DNA of 64,000 nucleotides, taken from NCBI RefSeq assembly GCF_016583985.1, contig NZ_NRSD01000004.1, forward strand, positions 186,001 to 250,000. The letters run 5' to 3'. Under the pieces are notes generated by a model. That model worked only from the letters and a program-made list of their open reading frames with translations, was not told the DNA's origin and did no database searches. Each line of letters starts with the position of its first letter. Position 1 is the first letter of the stretch. This stretch comes from Thiocapsa imhoffii. Lineage in GTDB: Bacteria > Pseudomonadota > Gammaproteobacteria > Chromatiales > Chromatiaceae. Made by a program: the position numbers and the translations under genes. Positions 1-10,013 of the stretch are shown piece after piece.

Positions 1-179
1 GGTATGCCGGCTGGGGCAGCGGTCAACTGGAACAAGAGATGAGCGCCAATGCTTGGTTGAGCGGACCGGCGAGTGAGGAGATCATCTTTCGCATGTCGCC
101 CCATGCCCGCTGGCTCGCGGCGGCGCAATTACTCGGCGTTGATCTCAATCTCCTCAGCGGGGAAGCCGGGCACGCATGA
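1..179 (+). CDS. yqgE: YqgE/AlgH family protein, C-terminal fragment
   Basis: This is the last 58 codons of a reading frame entering from the left edge (first complete codon at base 3) and stopping at TGA 177-179. The tail contains YAGWGSGQLEQE, then WL and a stretch ending PHARWLAAAQLLGVDL, which is how YqgE (DUF179) proteins end. The placement immediately before ruvX is the standard gammaproteobacterial order. The molecular function of the family is not established. The start and most of the protein lie outside the window. Confidence 0.85.
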   Translation, partial: YAGWGSGQLEQEMSANAWLSGPASEEIIFRMSPHARWLAAAQLLGVDLNLLSGEAGHA

Positions 180-273
180 GCGCAATGCAGGGAGCCGCCG
201 CGCGGACCTGGCTTGACAGGCAAGCTCCCCCCAGGCCGCCCGCTGATCCGCGGCAACTCCACCACCCGCGACC

Positions 274-693
274 ATGACGCGACTGCTGGGCTTCGACTAC
301 GGGCTGAACAAGATCGGGGTCGCGGTGGGCCAAACCCTCACCCGCTCGGCGAGCCCGCTGACCATCCTGCGAGCACGTCACGGCAAGCCCGATTGGCCAA
401 GTCTCGCCGCCCTGATCGAGGAATGGCAACCCGAGGCGTTCGTCGTGGGCCTTCCCTTCAACATGGACGATTCCGAGGTCGACTGGTCACCGCGCGTCCA
501 CCGTTTTGGGCGCCAACTCGAGGGGCGCTTCAGACGCCCGGTTCATCTCGTCGATGAACGCCTGACGACGATCGAGGCGCGGCGACTGCTGCGCGAGGGT
601 CACGCGGGGAACGCCCGCTCGCCCGTAGGGGTCGATGCCCTGGCGGCCGCCCTCATCTTGGAGACCTGGTTATCTGAACAGGATGCCGTATGA
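274..693 (+). CDS. ruvX: Holliday junction resolvase-like RuvX/YqgF
   Basis: A 139-residue RNase H-fold protein of the YqgF/RuvX family, associated with 16S rRNA 5'-end maturation in E. coli and proposed as a Holliday junction resolvase. The family acidic residues are visible: D8 in FDYG, the VGLP strand at 58-61, E95 in the DERLTT motif (94-99) and D121 in VDALAA. Length is typical. It lies 94 bases after yqgE, and its stop overlaps the pyrR start (ATGA at 690-693), so it is probably cotranscribed with the pyrimidine genes. Confidence 0.93.
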   Translation: MTRLLGFDYGLNKIGVAVGQTLTRSASPLTILRARHGKPDWPSLAALIEEWQPEAFVVGLPFNMDDSEVDWSPRVHRFGRQLEGRFRRPVHLVDERLTTIEARRLLREGHAGNARSPVGVDALAAALILETWLSEQDAV

Positions 694-1277
694 GTCACGA
701 CAAGCCGATCCTCTCCCCCGCGCCCGAACTCTGGAAGGACGGGCCCGCGATCGAGACCATCATTGCGCGCATGGCCGACGAACTGAGGGACTTGATCCAG
801 GCGCGCGCGATCGCGGCTCCCCTGATGATCGGCATCCACACCGGTGGTGTCTGGGTCGCGGATCGGCTACACCGCGCCCTCGATCTGAGTGAACCGCTCG
901 GTCATCTTGATATCTCCTTCTATCGCGATGATTTCACCCGGATCGGGATGCATCCACAGGTTCGCCCCTCCTATCTCCCCTTGGGCGTGGACGACCGCCA
1001 CCTGATCCTGGTCGATGACGTGCTGCAGAGCGGACGCACCATTCGCGCGGCCCTGAATGTGCTCTTCGACTACGGGCGACCCGCCTCGGTGATGCTCGCA
1101 ACCCTGGCCGAGCGCGATGGCCGCGAGTTGCCGATCGAACCGAATGTCGTCGGACTCCATGTCACCCTCGCGCCTGGTCAACAGATCAAGCTCAGCGGAC
1201 CCGAACCACTCTTGCTCCTGCGCGGCGCGACGGCGAACGCACCGTCCCAGATCAATCAGGATCGAGCGCCCCGATGA
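690..1277 (+). CDS. pyrR: PyrR bifunctional regulator / uracil phosphoribosyltransferase
   Basis: A 195-residue type I phosphoribosyltransferase. The PRPP-binding loop [14 protein letters not shown] lies at about residues 108-121, and IGIHTGG at 47-53 is the PyrR-type N-terminal loop. PyrR converts uracil to UMP; in Bacilli it also binds pyr mRNA as an attenuator, but in proteobacteria the regulatory role is less clear, and I see no anti-antiterminator structure here. The start overlaps ruvX and the end overlaps pyrB (ATGA), so translation is probably coupled through the operon. Confidence 0.92.
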   Translation: MSHDKPILSPAPELWKDGPAIETIIARMADELRDLIQARAIAAPLMIGIHTGGVWVADRLHRALDLSEPLGHLDISFYRDDFTRIGMHPQVRPSYLPLGVDDRHLILVDDVLQSGRTIRAALNVLFDYGRPASVMLATLAERDGRELPIEPNVVGLHVTLAPGQQIKLSGPEPLLLLRGATANAPSQINQDRAPR

Positions 1278-2281
1278 GGAGCCCGCACCCGCAACTCGAC
1301 CAGGACGGCAATCTCAAACACCTCCTGACGATCGACGGCTTGAACCGGGAGCTCCTGAGCGAGATCCTCGACCGCGCCGACGGCTTCATGAGTATCGCGC
1401 GGCAGGCGGTCAAGAAGGTCCCACTGTGTCGCGGCAAGGTGATCGCCAACCTCTTTTTCGAGACCAGCACCCGCACCCGGACCACCTTCGAACTCGCGGC
1501 CAAACGTCTCTCGGCCGATGTCCTCAATCTCAACATCTCGACCTCGGCCACCGCCAAGGGCGAGACCCTACTCGACACCCTACGCAACCTTGAGGCGATG
1601 CAAGTCGACATGTTCGTGGTGCGCCATGCCTCGAGCGGCGCGGCCCACTTCATCGCCGCTCATGTCGCACCCCATGTGAGCGTCATCAACGCCGGGGATG
1701 GACGTCATTCGCACCCCACGCAGGCCCTCCTTGATCTGTTCACGATTCGCCGCCATAAGGCTGATTTTAAAAGACTTCGAGTCGCAATCGTCGGAGATAT
1801 CCTGCATTCGCGGGTTGCTCGCTCCCAAATTCTCGCCCTCAGAACCCTGGGGGTCGCCGAGGTGCGGGTGATCGGACCAGGGACCTTGATCCCAGCCTGC
1901 GCCGAGGAGGCGCTCGGAGTGCGCGTCAGCCATGACATCAACGAGGGACTGCGGGGCGTGGATGTCATCATCATGCTCCGACTCCAACGCGAGCGCATGA
2001 CCAGCGCCCTACTCCCGAGCGAACACGAATACTTCCACCTCTATGGCCTCACCGAGGAGCGTCTCGCGATTGCGGATCCGCATGCGATCGTGATGCACCC
2101 AGGCCCCATCAATCGCGGTGTGGAGATCGACTCCCAGGTCGCGGATGGCCGGCACTCGGTGATCCTCGAGCAGGTCACCAATGGCATTGCCGTGCGCATG
2201 GCTGTCATGTCGATGTGTATCAGCACCCAGAATTTAGCACTGCAAGCGGGTGCTTACCCGGAGGGTGAGAGCCATGGCTAG
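1274..2281 (+). CDS. pyrB: Aspartate carbamoyltransferase catalytic subunit
   Basis: A 335-residue enzyme condensing carbamoyl phosphate with aspartate in de novo pyrimidine synthesis. The carbamoyl-phosphate loop [13 protein letters not shown] is at 61-73, [12 protein letters not shown] follows in the middle of the chain, and the C-terminal [11 protein letters not shown] is present. The length fits the longer Pseudomonas-type class A ATCase (about 334 residues) rather than the 310-residue E. coli protein. No pyrI follows; instead a dihydroorotase-like gene overlaps its 3' end by 8 bases, which is the pyrBC' arrangement of class A ATCases. Confidence 0.95.
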   Translation: MRSPHPQLDQDGNLKHLLTIDGLNRELLSEILDRADGFMSIARQAVKKVPLCRGKVIANLFFETSTRTRTTFELAAKRLSADVLNLNISTSATAKGETLLDTLRNLEAMQVDMFVVRHASSGAAHFIAAHVAPHVSVINAGDGRHSHPTQALLDLFTIRRHKADFKRLRVAIVGDILHSRVARSQILALRTLGVAEVRVIGPGTLIPACAEEALGVRVSHDINEGLRGVDVIIMLRLQRERMTSALLPSEHEYFHLYGLTEERLAIADPHAIVMHPGPINRGVEIDSQVADGRHSVILEQVTNGIAVRMAVMSMCISTQNLALQAGAYPEGESHG

Positions 2282-3617
2282 CCCCGAACGGATCAGCATT
2301 CAAGGCGGACGTCTGATCGATCCCGCGCACGGCATCGACCGAGCGACGGATTTGCACCTTGCCGCCGGCCGGGTCCTGGCCATCGGCACCGCCCCAGCGG
2401 ACTTCCAACCCGAGCGCGTGATCGACGCACGGGAGCGGATCGTCTGTCCAGGCTTCATTGATTTGAGCGCGCGATTACGCGAACCCGGACTGGAGCAGAA
2501 GGCCACGATCGAGAGCGAGACCCGCGCGGCGGCGGCGTCCGGGATCACCACCCTCTGCTGTCCACCGGACACCTGCCCGGTCATCGACACGCCCGCAGTC
2601 GCGCAGTTGATCCAACAGACCGCTCAGCGTCATGGCTTCGCCCGAGTTATCCCCGCCGGGGCCATGACACAGGGCTTGGAGGGTCAACAGATCACGGAGA
2701 TGGCCGCGCTGCAACTCGCGGGTTGTCGGGTCTTGAGCCAGGCCGATCAACCCATCCGCAACGCCCTGGTACAACGTCGGGCGATGGAATATGCCGCCAC
2801 CTTCGGTCTGACGCTGTTCCTCCGACCTCAAGATCCAGATTTGAGCCGTGGAGGCTGCGCGCACGAGGGTCGTGTGAGCACCCGTCTGGGACTGCCGGGG
2901 ATTCCCGAAGCCGCCGAGACAGTCGCCATTGCGCGGGATCTGGCCTTGGCCGGCCAAACCGGTGCTCGCGTGCACTTCCGTGGTCTGTCCACCGCGCGCG
3001 CCATCGCCATCCTGCTCGCGGCACGCCGACGCGGCGTCTCGGCAAGCGCTGACGTCAGCATGCATCAACTCTTCCTCACCGAGGACGATCTCGATGGTTT
3101 CGATGCCAATTGTCACCTGATTCCGCCACCGCGCACGCGGACTGATCGCGACGCGCTGCGTCAGGCTCTTGCCGCTGGAGAACTCGCCGCGGTCTGCTCG
3201 GATCATCAACCGCATGATGCCGATGCCAAACTCCTACCTTTTCCGGAGACCGCCCCTGGACTCTCGGGACTCGAGACCTTGTTACCACTCGCCTTGCGCC
3301 TCGTGCGCGCGGGCGTCATGGATCTGTCCAGCATCCTCGCGCGCCTAACGACCGGCCCCGCGGGCATCCTCGGATGCGACCTCGGACACCTTGCCCCTGG
3401 CGCTCCCGCCGACGTCTGCATCTTCGATCCCACCGCAGCCTGGATCCCAACCCCGGAGACGATCCGCAGTCACGGCCAGAATAGCCCGTTCCTTGGAACC
3501 GAGATGCTGGGCCGCGTCGACCGGACACTGCTGGCCGGGCGCGTCGTCTTCGAGCGGAACGGGGCGGACTCAAGCGGACCACCCAATTCACCCCCACCCG
3601 CACCCCGAACAGGATAG
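2274..3617 (+). CDS. pyrC': Dihydroorotase-like non-catalytic ATCase partner (PyrC')
   Basis: A 447-residue amidohydrolase-fold protein. The ATG at 2274 was chosen because it overlaps the pyrB stop; an upstream GTG at 2250 is less likely. Active type I dihydroorotases carry DLHVHLREPG, but here the motif reads [10 protein letters not shown] at about 63-72, so both metal-binding histidines of HxH are replaced (S65, R67). The later SDHQPH motif (about residue 309) keeps its Asp. By analogy with Pseudomonas PyrC', this subunit is inferred to be catalytically inactive and to hold together the ATCase dodecamer. A functional pyrC must be elsewhere. Confidence 0.9.
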   Translation: MASPERISIQGGRLIDPAHGIDRATDLHLAAGRVLAIGTAPADFQPERVIDARERIVCPGFIDLSARLREPGLEQKATIESETRAAAASGITTLCCPPDTCPVIDTPAVAQLIQQTAQRHGFARVIPAGAMTQGLEGQQITEMAALQLAGCRVLSQADQPIRNALVQRRAMEYAATFGLTLFLRPQDPDLSRGGCAHEGRVSTRLGLPGIPEAAETVAIARDLALAGQTGARVHFRGLSTARAIAILLAARRRGVSASADVSMHQLFLTEDDLDGFDANCHLIPPPRTRTDRDALRQALAAGELAAVCSDHQPHDADAKLLPFPETAPGLSGLETLLPLALRLVRAGVMDLSSILARLTTGPAGILGCDLGHLAPGAPADVCIFDPTAAWIPTPETIRSHGQNSPFLGTEMLGRVDRTLLAGRVVFERNGADSSGPPNSPPPAPRTG

Positions 3618-3687
3618 GCTGGAGCGCCCCACTCGCGCGCCTGCCGCGGCGTCGCCAGACTCGGTCTCTCCCATCCCGGAGTCCATC

Positions 3688-5118
3688 TTGAGCCGATCCA
3701 CATCCCGCCCCTTCCCGGATTTCAGTCGCGCGCGCATCCTGGTCGCGGGCGACTTGATGCTCGACCGGTATTGGACCGGTCAAACCGAGCGCATTTCCCC
3801 CGAGGCCCCGGTCCCAGTCGTCCATGTCGATCATATCGAGGATCGCCCAGGCGGTGCCGCCAACGTCGCGCTGAACCTCAGTGCGCTCGGCTGCCAGGTC
3901 ATGATCATGGGGGTCACGGGTGCGGATGAAGCCGCCGACAGCCTTGAGGCAAGACTGCGAGCCGCCGCAATCGACACCCGCTTGCACCGCCGCGCCGATG
4001 TCCCAACCATCACGAAGCTGCGGGTGATGAGCCATCACCAGCAGCTCATTCGGCTTGATTTCGAGGCGCCCCTCACGCCGCTCGCCGACGACCCGCTCCC
4101 CGGCCGCCTTGCCACGGCCTTGCGAGAAGTCGATCTGCTGGTCCTGTCCGATTATGCAAAAGGGACGCTAGCCCATCCCGAACCGCTCATCGCCAGTGCC
4201 CGGGCGCAGGGTAAGCGGGTGCTGATCGACCCCAAGGGTCGCGACTATGCTCGCTATCGTGGGGCCACCTTACTGACGCCGAACCGGGCCGAACTCGAGG
4301 CGGTCGTTGGCCACTGTACACAGGATCTGGTCCTGCTCGAGCGCGCGCAACGACTCCGCCAGGAGCTTGAACTCGACGCCCTATTGGTGACCCTTGGTGA
4401 ACGCGGCCTCCTGTTGCTGCGTCCCGACTGCGCTCCCCTCCAGTTGCCGACCCGCGCACGGGAAGTCTTCGATGTCACCGGCGCGGGCGATACCGTGATC
4501 GCGACCCTCGCGGCGGCGCTCGGGGCCGGCATCGAATTGACCGAGGCCTGCGCCCTCGCCAATTGCGCGGCCGGTCTGGTGGTGGGCAAGCTGGGAACCG
4601 CGACGGTGAGTCAGCACGAATTGGCCACGGCCTATCATGGCGTTGCTTGGCACGGCCTCCTCGATCCAGCGGCGCTGCTCGAGGCAGTCGCCACCGCGCG
4701 TGCGCGAAATGAACGGATCGTCATGACCAATGGCTGTTTCGACATCCTTCATGAGGGTCACGTCGCTTACCTGCAACAGGCCAAGCAACTCGGGGATCGG
4801 CTCATCGTCGCCGTCAACGATGACGACTCCGTGCGCCGTCTCAAGGGTGCGGAGCGCCCCATCAATCCGCTTGCCCAACGCATGGCGGTACTTGCCGGAC
4901 TTGCGTCGGTCGACTGGGTCTGTCCCTTCAGGGATGATACCCCCGAGGCCCTCATCTGTGAGGTCAAGCCAGACGTCTTAGTCAAAGGCGGTGACTATCG
5001 CCCCGAGGAGATCGCCGGTGCGGCGTGCGTGCGTGCCAACGGCGGTGAGGTCCGGACACTCGACTTGCTGCCTGGGCGTTCGACGACCCGCATCATCGGG
5101 GCCCTGCGTGGACGCTGA
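3688..5118 (+). CDS. hldE: Bifunctional heptose 7-phosphate kinase / heptose 1-phosphate adenylyltransferase HldE
   Basis: A 476-residue two-domain enzyme making ADP-heptose for the LPS inner core. The start chosen is TTG 3688, preceded by GGAG at 3678-3681 with six bases of spacing; it gives the family's usual length, whereas the frame is open about 100 codons further upstream without family similarity. The N-terminal PfkB/ribokinase domain starts at ILVAGDLMLDRYW (17-29) and carries the VTGAGDT catalytic loop near 262-269. The C-terminal nucleotidyltransferase domain carries TNGCFDILHEGH near 346-357. waaA, another LPS gene, follows after 55 bases. Confidence 0.93.
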   Translation: MSRSTSRPFPDFSRARILVAGDLMLDRYWTGQTERISPEAPVPVVHVDHIEDRPGGAANVALNLSALGCQVMIMGVTGADEAADSLEARLRAAAIDTRLHRRADVPTITKLRVMSHHQQLIRLDFEAPLTPLADDPLPGRLATALREVDLLVLSDYAKGTLAHPEPLIASARAQGKRVLIDPKGRDYARYRGATLLTPNRAELEAVVGHCTQDLVLLERAQRLRQELELDALLVTLGERGLLLLRPDCAPLQLPTRAREVFDVTGAGDTVIATLAAALGAGIELTEACALANCAAGLVVGKLGTATVSQHELATAYHGVAWHGLLDPAALLEAVATARARNERIVMTNGCFDILHEGHVAYLQQAKQLGDRLIVAVNDDDSVRRLKGAERPINPLAQRMAVLAGLASVDWVCPFRDDTPEALICEVKPDVLVKGGDYRPEEIAGAACVRANGGEVRTLDLLPGRSTTRIIGALRGR

Positions 5119-5173
5119 CCCAAAGATGCGCCCAACCGACCGCGCCGCGTCGCATCCACCAGGCACCGTCGCG

Positions 5174-6454
5174 ATGGCGCGATGGTTCTATACGGCGATT
5201 CTTTACCTGCTGCTGCCCTTCGTGCTCCTGCGTCTCTATTGGCGCAGCCTGCAGGCACCCGCCTATCGCCGCGGGATCGGTCAGCGCCTCGCCCTCGCTG
5301 CCCGTCCCGCCCCGGCACAGGTCTGGATCCACGCGGTCTCGGTGGGCGAGGTCCAAGCCGCCGAACCGCTGATTCGCGCTCTACAACAGCGTCACCCGCC
5401 GGTCGGCGTGCTGGTGACCACCACCACGCCGACCGGTGCCGAGCGCCTGCGCGCATGCTTTGGAGATCAGGTTCCACACCATTACACCCCTTATGATCTC
5501 CCGAGCGTCGTCGAGCGGTTCCTACAGGCGCTCTCGCCCTCACTGGTCATCGTCATGGAGACTGAGATCTGGCCGAATACGCTCGCGACCTGCGCGGCCC
5601 GTGGGATCCCCATCGCACTGGTGAATGCACGGCTGTCCGAACGCTCGGCACGGGGTTATCGACGGGTGGGCGCGCTGACACGCGAGGCCCTGGGACAATT
5701 CGACCTCATCGCGGCACAAGCCGAGATCGATGCAGGGCGCTTCGTCGCGCTCGGGGCGCCACCCTCCCGGGTCCGGGTCACGGGCAATATCAAGTTCGAC
5801 CTCCGCCTGCCTGCCAGCCTGCTCGATCGGGCTGAGGCCATGCGACGCTTTTGGGGTCCGGATCGCCCGGTTTGGGTCGCCGCCAGCACCCACGAGGGCG
5901 AGGACGAGCCACTGCTCGCAGTCCATCGTCAGATCCTCCGTGAGGTCCAAGGCGACGCCCTGCTGGTGCTGGTGCCCCGCCACCCGGAGCGCTTCGATCG
6001 CGTTGCCGAACTGGTGCAACGAGAGGACATGGCCCTGGCGCGGCGCAGCCGTCAGGATCCGGTCGGGCCTGAGACGCGGGTCTTTCTCGGTGACACCATG
6101 GGTGAATTACCCATCTTCCTCGCCGCCGCCGACGCCGCCTTCATTGGGGGAAGTCTCGTGCCCGTGGGGGGACACAATGCCTTGGAGGCCGCCGCGGTCG
6201 GTGTGCCGGTCGTGATCGGTCCACACCACTTCAATTTTGCTGCCATCACCCAGGTACTGCGCGAGGCCGGCGCCGCCGTGACGGTCACATCGAGTCCGGA
6301 ACTCGCCACCTGCCTGACGGGCTGGCTCAATGATGCTGCCGAACGGACCCGGGTCGGTGAACTCGGCCGCAACGTGGTCAAGGCCAATCGCGGGGCAGTG
6401 GATCGGGTCATTGCGCTGCTGGAGGCTCACCTGCGCGATCCGACTGACGCCTAG
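5174..6454 (+). CDS. waaA: 3-deoxy-D-manno-octulosonic acid transferase WaaA (KdtA)
   Basis: A 426-residue GT30 glycosyltransferase adding Kdo to lipid IVA at the inner membrane. An N-terminal hydrophobic anchor (about residues 5-20) precedes HAVSVGEV, whose E59 is the family's catalytic glutamate position. METEIWPN, TGNIKFD and a GGHNALEAAAVGVPVVIGPH donor-binding motif follow. ATG 5174 gives the usual length; the ribosome-binding site is weak, and ATG 5126 is an alternative. It sits downstream of hldE, so Kdo transfer and heptose activation are probably expressed together. Confidence 0.93.
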   Translation: MARWFYTAILYLLLPFVLLRLYWRSLQAPAYRRGIGQRLALAARPAPAQVWIHAVSVGEVQAAEPLIRALQQRHPPVGVLVTTTTPTGAERLRACFGDQVPHHYTPYDLPSVVERFLQALSPSLVIVMETEIWPNTLATCAARGIPIALVNARLSERSARGYRRVGALTREALGQFDLIAAQAEIDAGRFVALGAPPSRVRVTGNIKFDLRLPASLLDRAEAMRRFWGPDRPVWVAASTHEGEDEPLLAVHRQILREVQGDALLVLVPRHPERFDRVAELVQREDMALARRSRQDPVGPETRVFLGDTMGELPIFLAAADAAFIGGSLVPVGGHNALEAAAVGVPVVIGPHHFNFAAITQVLREAGAAVTVTSSPELATCLTGWLNDAAERTRVGELGRNVVKANRGAVDRVIALLEAHLRDPTDA

Positions 6455-6562
6455 TCGGCAACCCGCGTCAGCGCAACAGACGACGGGGCCCCAGACAAGG
6501 CGGGCCGGACGGATGTCCGACCCAACGGCATCGCCACTCCACAGCGTCCACTGCGGGTTGAA

Positions 6563-6581
6563 GCCCGGCGTCTGGCCGGGC
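6563..6581. terminator. GC-rich hairpin between convergent genes
   Basis: GCCCGGC (6563-6569) and GCCGGGC (6575-6581) pair perfectly around a 5-base loop. It lies between the 3' ends of waaA and the opposite-strand hydrolase. No T-run follows on either strand, so it is at best a weak or Rho-assisted terminator. Confidence 0.35.
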
Positions 6582-6601
6582 TGCCCGGATGCGGACCTGA
6601 C

Positions 6602-7189
6602 CTAATCGGTTTGCTTGAAGAGTGTCCACACCTCGCGAAACTGTGTATCCGAGGAATCCCCCAGCCATTCGAAACCAACCGACTCGGTGCAGACAACCTG
6701 GACCCCGCCATGTCGCATACGCTCTAAGATATTCTGCTTGAAGTCCAGTTTGCGCGAGATGATGGCGTCGGCGGGAACGAACACCTGATAGCCCCAACGC
6801 TGCAAGCCGGACACGGTCTGGAGGATACAAATATGTGCCTCCATGCCGACCACGATCAACTGACGGCGATCCGGGTGGCTAGCGATACTGCGCTCGAAGC
6901 CTGGTGCGGTGCAGCAGGAGAAGGCCGTCTTCTCGGTTGGTTCCGCCCCCTCGGGCATCGCCTCTCGAATCGTCTGAATCACGGGCCCAAGGCCCTTCGA
7001 GTTGTGCTGCGTCGCAATCACCGGGATGCCGAGCATCTTGGCCGCCGCGACCAGACGCTTGATGTTTCCGACCACCAGGTCGACTTCATCCGCGGGCATT
7101 GCAGACGCCAAACGCTCCTGTGCGTCGATGATCAGGAGTTGGGAGAACGCCCGCTGACATAGCGGGAGTTGGACTTGATGGATACTCAT
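6602..7189 (-). CDS. Isochorismatase-family cysteine hydrolase
   Basis: A 195-residue protein of the isochorismatase-like hydrolase superfamily (YcaC-like branch). The catalytic triad is visible as D22 (LLIIDAQE), K87 (PTEKTAF) and C121 (GMEAHICILQT), with the cis-peptide region VVGMEAHI just before the Cys. Members hydrolyse amides, nicotinamide or similar compounds; the substrate cannot be read from the sequence. The gene stands alone on the minus strand, convergent with waaA, and starts at ATG with only modest ribosome-binding sequence. Confidence 0.85.
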   Translation of the reverse strand: MSIHQVQLPLCQRAFSQLLIIDAQERLASAMPADEVDLVVGNIKRLVAAAKMLGIPVIATQHNSKGLGPVIQTIREAMPEGAEPTEKTAFSCCTAPGFERSIASHPDRRQLIVVGMEAHICILQTVSGLQRWGYQVFVPADAIISRKLDFKQNILERMRHGGVQVVCTESVGFEWLGDSSDTQFREVWTLFKQTD

Positions 7190-7372
7190 TCACTGCCCTC
7201 CGTTCTTGTTATGTTGGCAGCGCACACCAAGTCGCGCCGCACGCGCTCGAGTGTGCGGCAAATTCCCAACGTGAATCAAGGAAAAACAAGAAAACCGACC
7301 AGGGCGGTCGCGGCGGGCGGCCTAGGGCGCGCTGCGCTCCATCTGATCAGGCCAGAGACCCGGCCGGCCGGA

Positions 7373-7702
7373 TCAATAGACCGGCATGCTCGGGTCCTGA
7401 TCGTGCGCCCAAGCGGCCACCCCGCCCGTGAGGTTGATCACCCGGTTGAAACCCTGCTGCTGAAGGAAGCGGGCGACTTGGTAGCTGCGGATACCATGGT
7501 GACAGATGACAAGGATCTCGCGTGTGGGATCGAGCCGGGAGAGGGCCCCGGGAATCTGCCCCATCGGAATGGACAAGGCGCCCTCAATGTGACAGATCGC
7601 GAATTCCCAGGGCTCGCGCACGTCAAGAAGCACAGGCGCCTCTGGCGCTGAAGCCATCCACTGAGCGGCCTGGGCTGGAGTCATTTGCTGCATGGTGGAC
7701 AC
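7373..7702 (-). CDS. Single-domain rhodanese-like protein
   Basis: A 109-residue rhodanese domain without a signal peptide, so cytoplasmic. The active-site loop CHHGIRS (67-73) places the persulfide cysteine at C67; LLDVREPWEF at 25-34 and GGVAAWA near the C terminus are family hallmarks. It transfers sulfane sulfur, the acceptor being unknown. It is 42 bases downstream of the PCMT-like gene on the same strand and is probably cotranscribed with it. Translation could start at M1, M4 or M7. In a sulfur-oxidising host it could act in sulfur trafficking, which is inference. Confidence 0.88.
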   Translation of the reverse strand: MSTMQQMTPAQAAQWMASAPEAPVLLDVREPWEFAICHIEGALSIPMGQIPGALSRLDPTREILVICHHGIRSYQVARFLQQQGFNRVINLTGGVAAWAHDQDPSMPVY

Positions 7703-7744
7703 CTGTTCGCTGGAACCCGAGGCCGGATCACCGCCTGGCTGCGT

Positions 7745-8410
7745 TCAGAATTCAAAGCCATCGGGCTCGGTCGCATTCACCAATGCCCGTGCCGTGGTCT
7801 CAAACAGACCAGCCCGACGATAGTCCGCCTTCTTCACGCGGGTGATGAGAACGGCCTCCATCGCCGGCTCCACCCCAAGGATACAGAAGAGTCGCCCGCC
7901 GACCGCCAGTTGGTCTTTGAGCATCGGCAGCGCGCGCTCGGTTGGCATCGAACCCGTCACGGCGATGACGTCGAAGGGGCCACCCGCGACCGGACCGGCG
8001 AGGGCGTCGCCGGTGCGAACCTCGACCGCATCGAAACCTTGCGCCGCGAGACGGGTGCAGGCCTCGGCGGCGAGCGCGGGATCAATTTCGATCGCGATGA
8101 CGCGCGCGCCGAGATGGCTGAGGCAGGCACTGAGATAACCCGTCCCGGCGCCGATCTCCAGCACCCGCTCACCCGGTTGCACGGCCACGGCCTGGAGCAG
8201 CCGCCCGATCATCTTCGGGGCGAGCATCTCGGCGGCCGCGCCAATCGGGATCTCGATGTCCGCGTATGCGAGCCCCTGATAGGCGTCTGGAACGAAGGCC
8301 TCGCGCCGCACCGAGGCCATGGCGTCCAGCGCCCGATCGTCCAAGACATCCCAGGGCCGAACCTGTTGCTGGATCATGTTGAAACGGGCGCGATCGGTAG
8401 TGGTTTCCAT
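7745..8410 (-). CDS. Protein-L-isoaspartate O-methyltransferase-like protein
   Basis: A 221-residue class I SAM-dependent methyltransferase related to PCMT. The SAM-binding motif VLEIGAGTGY is at 83-92, followed by an acidic ribose-binding position in VIAIEIDP. True Pcm enzymes carry a GQTISxP substrate motif near residue 55; here that region reads IEIPIGAAAEMLAP, so activity on isoaspartate is doubtful. Start ATG 8410 was chosen because the family begins with a sequence like RFNMIEQQVRPW. It is divergently oriented from the SDR-type gene and upstream of the rhodanese. Confidence 0.85.
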   Translation of the reverse strand: METTTDRARFNMIQQQVRPWDVLDDRALDAMASVRREAFVPDAYQGLAYADIEIPIGAAAEMLAPKMIGRLLQAVAVQPGERVLEIGAGTGYLSACLSHLGARVIAIEIDPALAAEACTRLAAQGFDAVEVRTGDALAGPVAGGPFDVIAVTGSMPTERALPMLKDQLAVGGRLFCILGVEPAMEAVLITRVKKADYRRAGLFETTARALVNATEPDGFEF

Positions 8411-8585
8411 GACGCATCTGTCCTCGACAGCAATTTTTATCGTGCATGATGGGGCAACAGTGAAGCCTAACTGAGGCGCTGGCCTTCCAGCAACCACCAA
8501 CCCCACCCGTTTTCCGTGCATCATGGTATGCGGCTGGTCGATGATCGCCAGCGATGCTCTTGAGACAGCTTTCAAAGGATTTAGG

Positions 8586-10013
8586 ATGGTGATGACGCAA
8601 CCCCAACGACCCCGCGTCGCCATTGCTGGCGCCAGCGGCTTCATCGGCACCGCCGTCTCCAGCGCCCTTGCCGACGCCTACGAGGTCCGGGCGCTGACCC
8701 GCTCCCCCGCCCGCGCGCGCGCCCCGGACCCCGATCCCCACATCGACTGGCGACACTGCGACCTCTTCTCGGGTCCGGATGTCGTCGCCGGCCTCGCTGG
8801 CTGCGACTATGCCGTCTATTTGGTTCACTCACTGGCGCCGTCGTCGCGATTGACCCAGGCGAACCCTCGGGACATGGATCTGATCCTGGCAGATAACTTC
8901 GCGCGTGCCGCCGCCGCGAATGGCGTTCAACAGATCATCGTTGTCGGTGGCCTGATCCCCGAGAGTTTTCGGATCTCACCACTGCTTTGGAGCCGCCGCG
9001 AGGTCGAATTGGTCCTAGCCTCGCGCGGGACCGCGGTGACGGCCCTGCGCGCCGGGCTCGTGGTCGGCGCGGGCGGGTCCGCTCCGCGCCTGCTGGTCGA
9101 TCTGGTGCGACGCCTACCCGTGCTGGCCCTGCCGCCCTCGGCACGCTCCTTGACTCGGCCGATCGCGCTGGAGGACCTCGTCCGAGCCGTGCAACTCTGC
9201 CTCGGCGAGCCTGAGACCTATCGTGGTGCGTTCGACATCGGGGGGCCTGAATGTCTGAACTACGAGGAGATGCTGCGCCGCACGGCCGAGGTTCTGGGCG
9301 TGCGGCGCTTGATCATCACCTTGCCTTGGCTGCCGATTTGGATCGCGGCGGCGACCGCGCGCGCCTTCAGTGGCGCCCCTTCGGAGGTGGTCGGACCCGC
9401 GCTGGAGAGCCTCCCTCAGGATACGGTGATTCGTGACAACCCGGTGCAACGCGCGATCGATTCCGGCGCCATGCCCTTTCGTGAAGCCCTGAAAGCGGCG
9501 CTCGCACCCAGCCACAGACATCTGTGCGCGAGCCCGCGTCAACCGATCCAAGGACAGGACCGCGAGCTGATCAGAGAGGCGCGACGGGTGCGCTCGATCC
9601 AGCGCATCATTCTGCCCCCGGGACAGGACGCACGTTGGGTCGCGGGCAACTACTTCCGCTGGCTTGGCACCTGCTGTTGGCCGTTCGTCGCCACTCGCCT
9701 CGATGCGACCGGCCGCTGCGATGTCACCATCCGGTTTCCCCGCCTGCATCTGTTAAGCCTACAACGTCGCGCCGAACTGAGTGACCCGCAACGCGAGGTC
9801 TACGCAATCACCGGTGGACTCCTAAGTCGCCCCGACAGCCTGGGTCACGCCCGGTTCGAGTTCCAGACGTTGCTTGATGACCGCTACACCATGGCGGCCA
9901 TCCACGACTATGCCCCGGCATTGCCCTGGTATGTCTATCGCTGGACCCAAGCCGTCGCCCATCTCATGGTGATGCGACGTTATCAACGTCGCTTAGCGCG
10001 CCTGGCACGCTGA
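8586..10013 (+). CDS. NAD(P)-binding protein with DUF2867-type C-terminal domain
   Basis: A 475-residue protein. The N-terminal atypical SDR/NmrA-like Rossmann domain has the dinucleotide motif GASGFIG (15-21) and runs to about residue 290. The C-terminal part (WVAGNYFRWLGTCCWPF and following residues) resembles the DUF2867/lipid-binding domain often fused to such Rossmann domains. ATG 8586 is preceded by AAAGGA (8574-8579). Homologues are annotated as NAD-dependent epimerases or NADH:ubiquinone-associated proteins; no substrate can be assigned. It ends 122 bases before the convergent ABC1 kinase gene, and that interval shows no clear feature. Confidence 0.8.
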   Translation: MVMTQPQRPRVAIAGASGFIGTAVSSALADAYEVRALTRSPARARAPDPDPHIDWRHCDLFSGPDVVAGLAGCDYAVYLVHSLAPSSRLTQANPRDMDLILADNFARAAAANGVQQIIVVGGLIPESFRISPLLWSRREVELVLASRGTAVTALRAGLVVGAGGSAPRLLVDLVRRLPVLALPPSARSLTRPIALEDLVRAVQLCLGEPETYRGAFDIGGPECLNYEEMLRRTAEVLGVRRLIITLPWLPIWIAAATARAFSGAPSEVVGPALESLPQDTVIRDNPVQRAIDSGAMPFREALKAALAPSHRHLCASPRQPIQGQDRELIREARRVRSIQRIILPPGQDARWVAGNYFRWLGTCCWPFVATRLDATGRCDVTIRFPRLHLLSLQRRAELSDPQREVYAITGGLLSRPDSLGHARFEFQTLLDDRYTMAAIHDYAPALPWYVYRWTQAVAHLMVMRRYQRRLARLAR

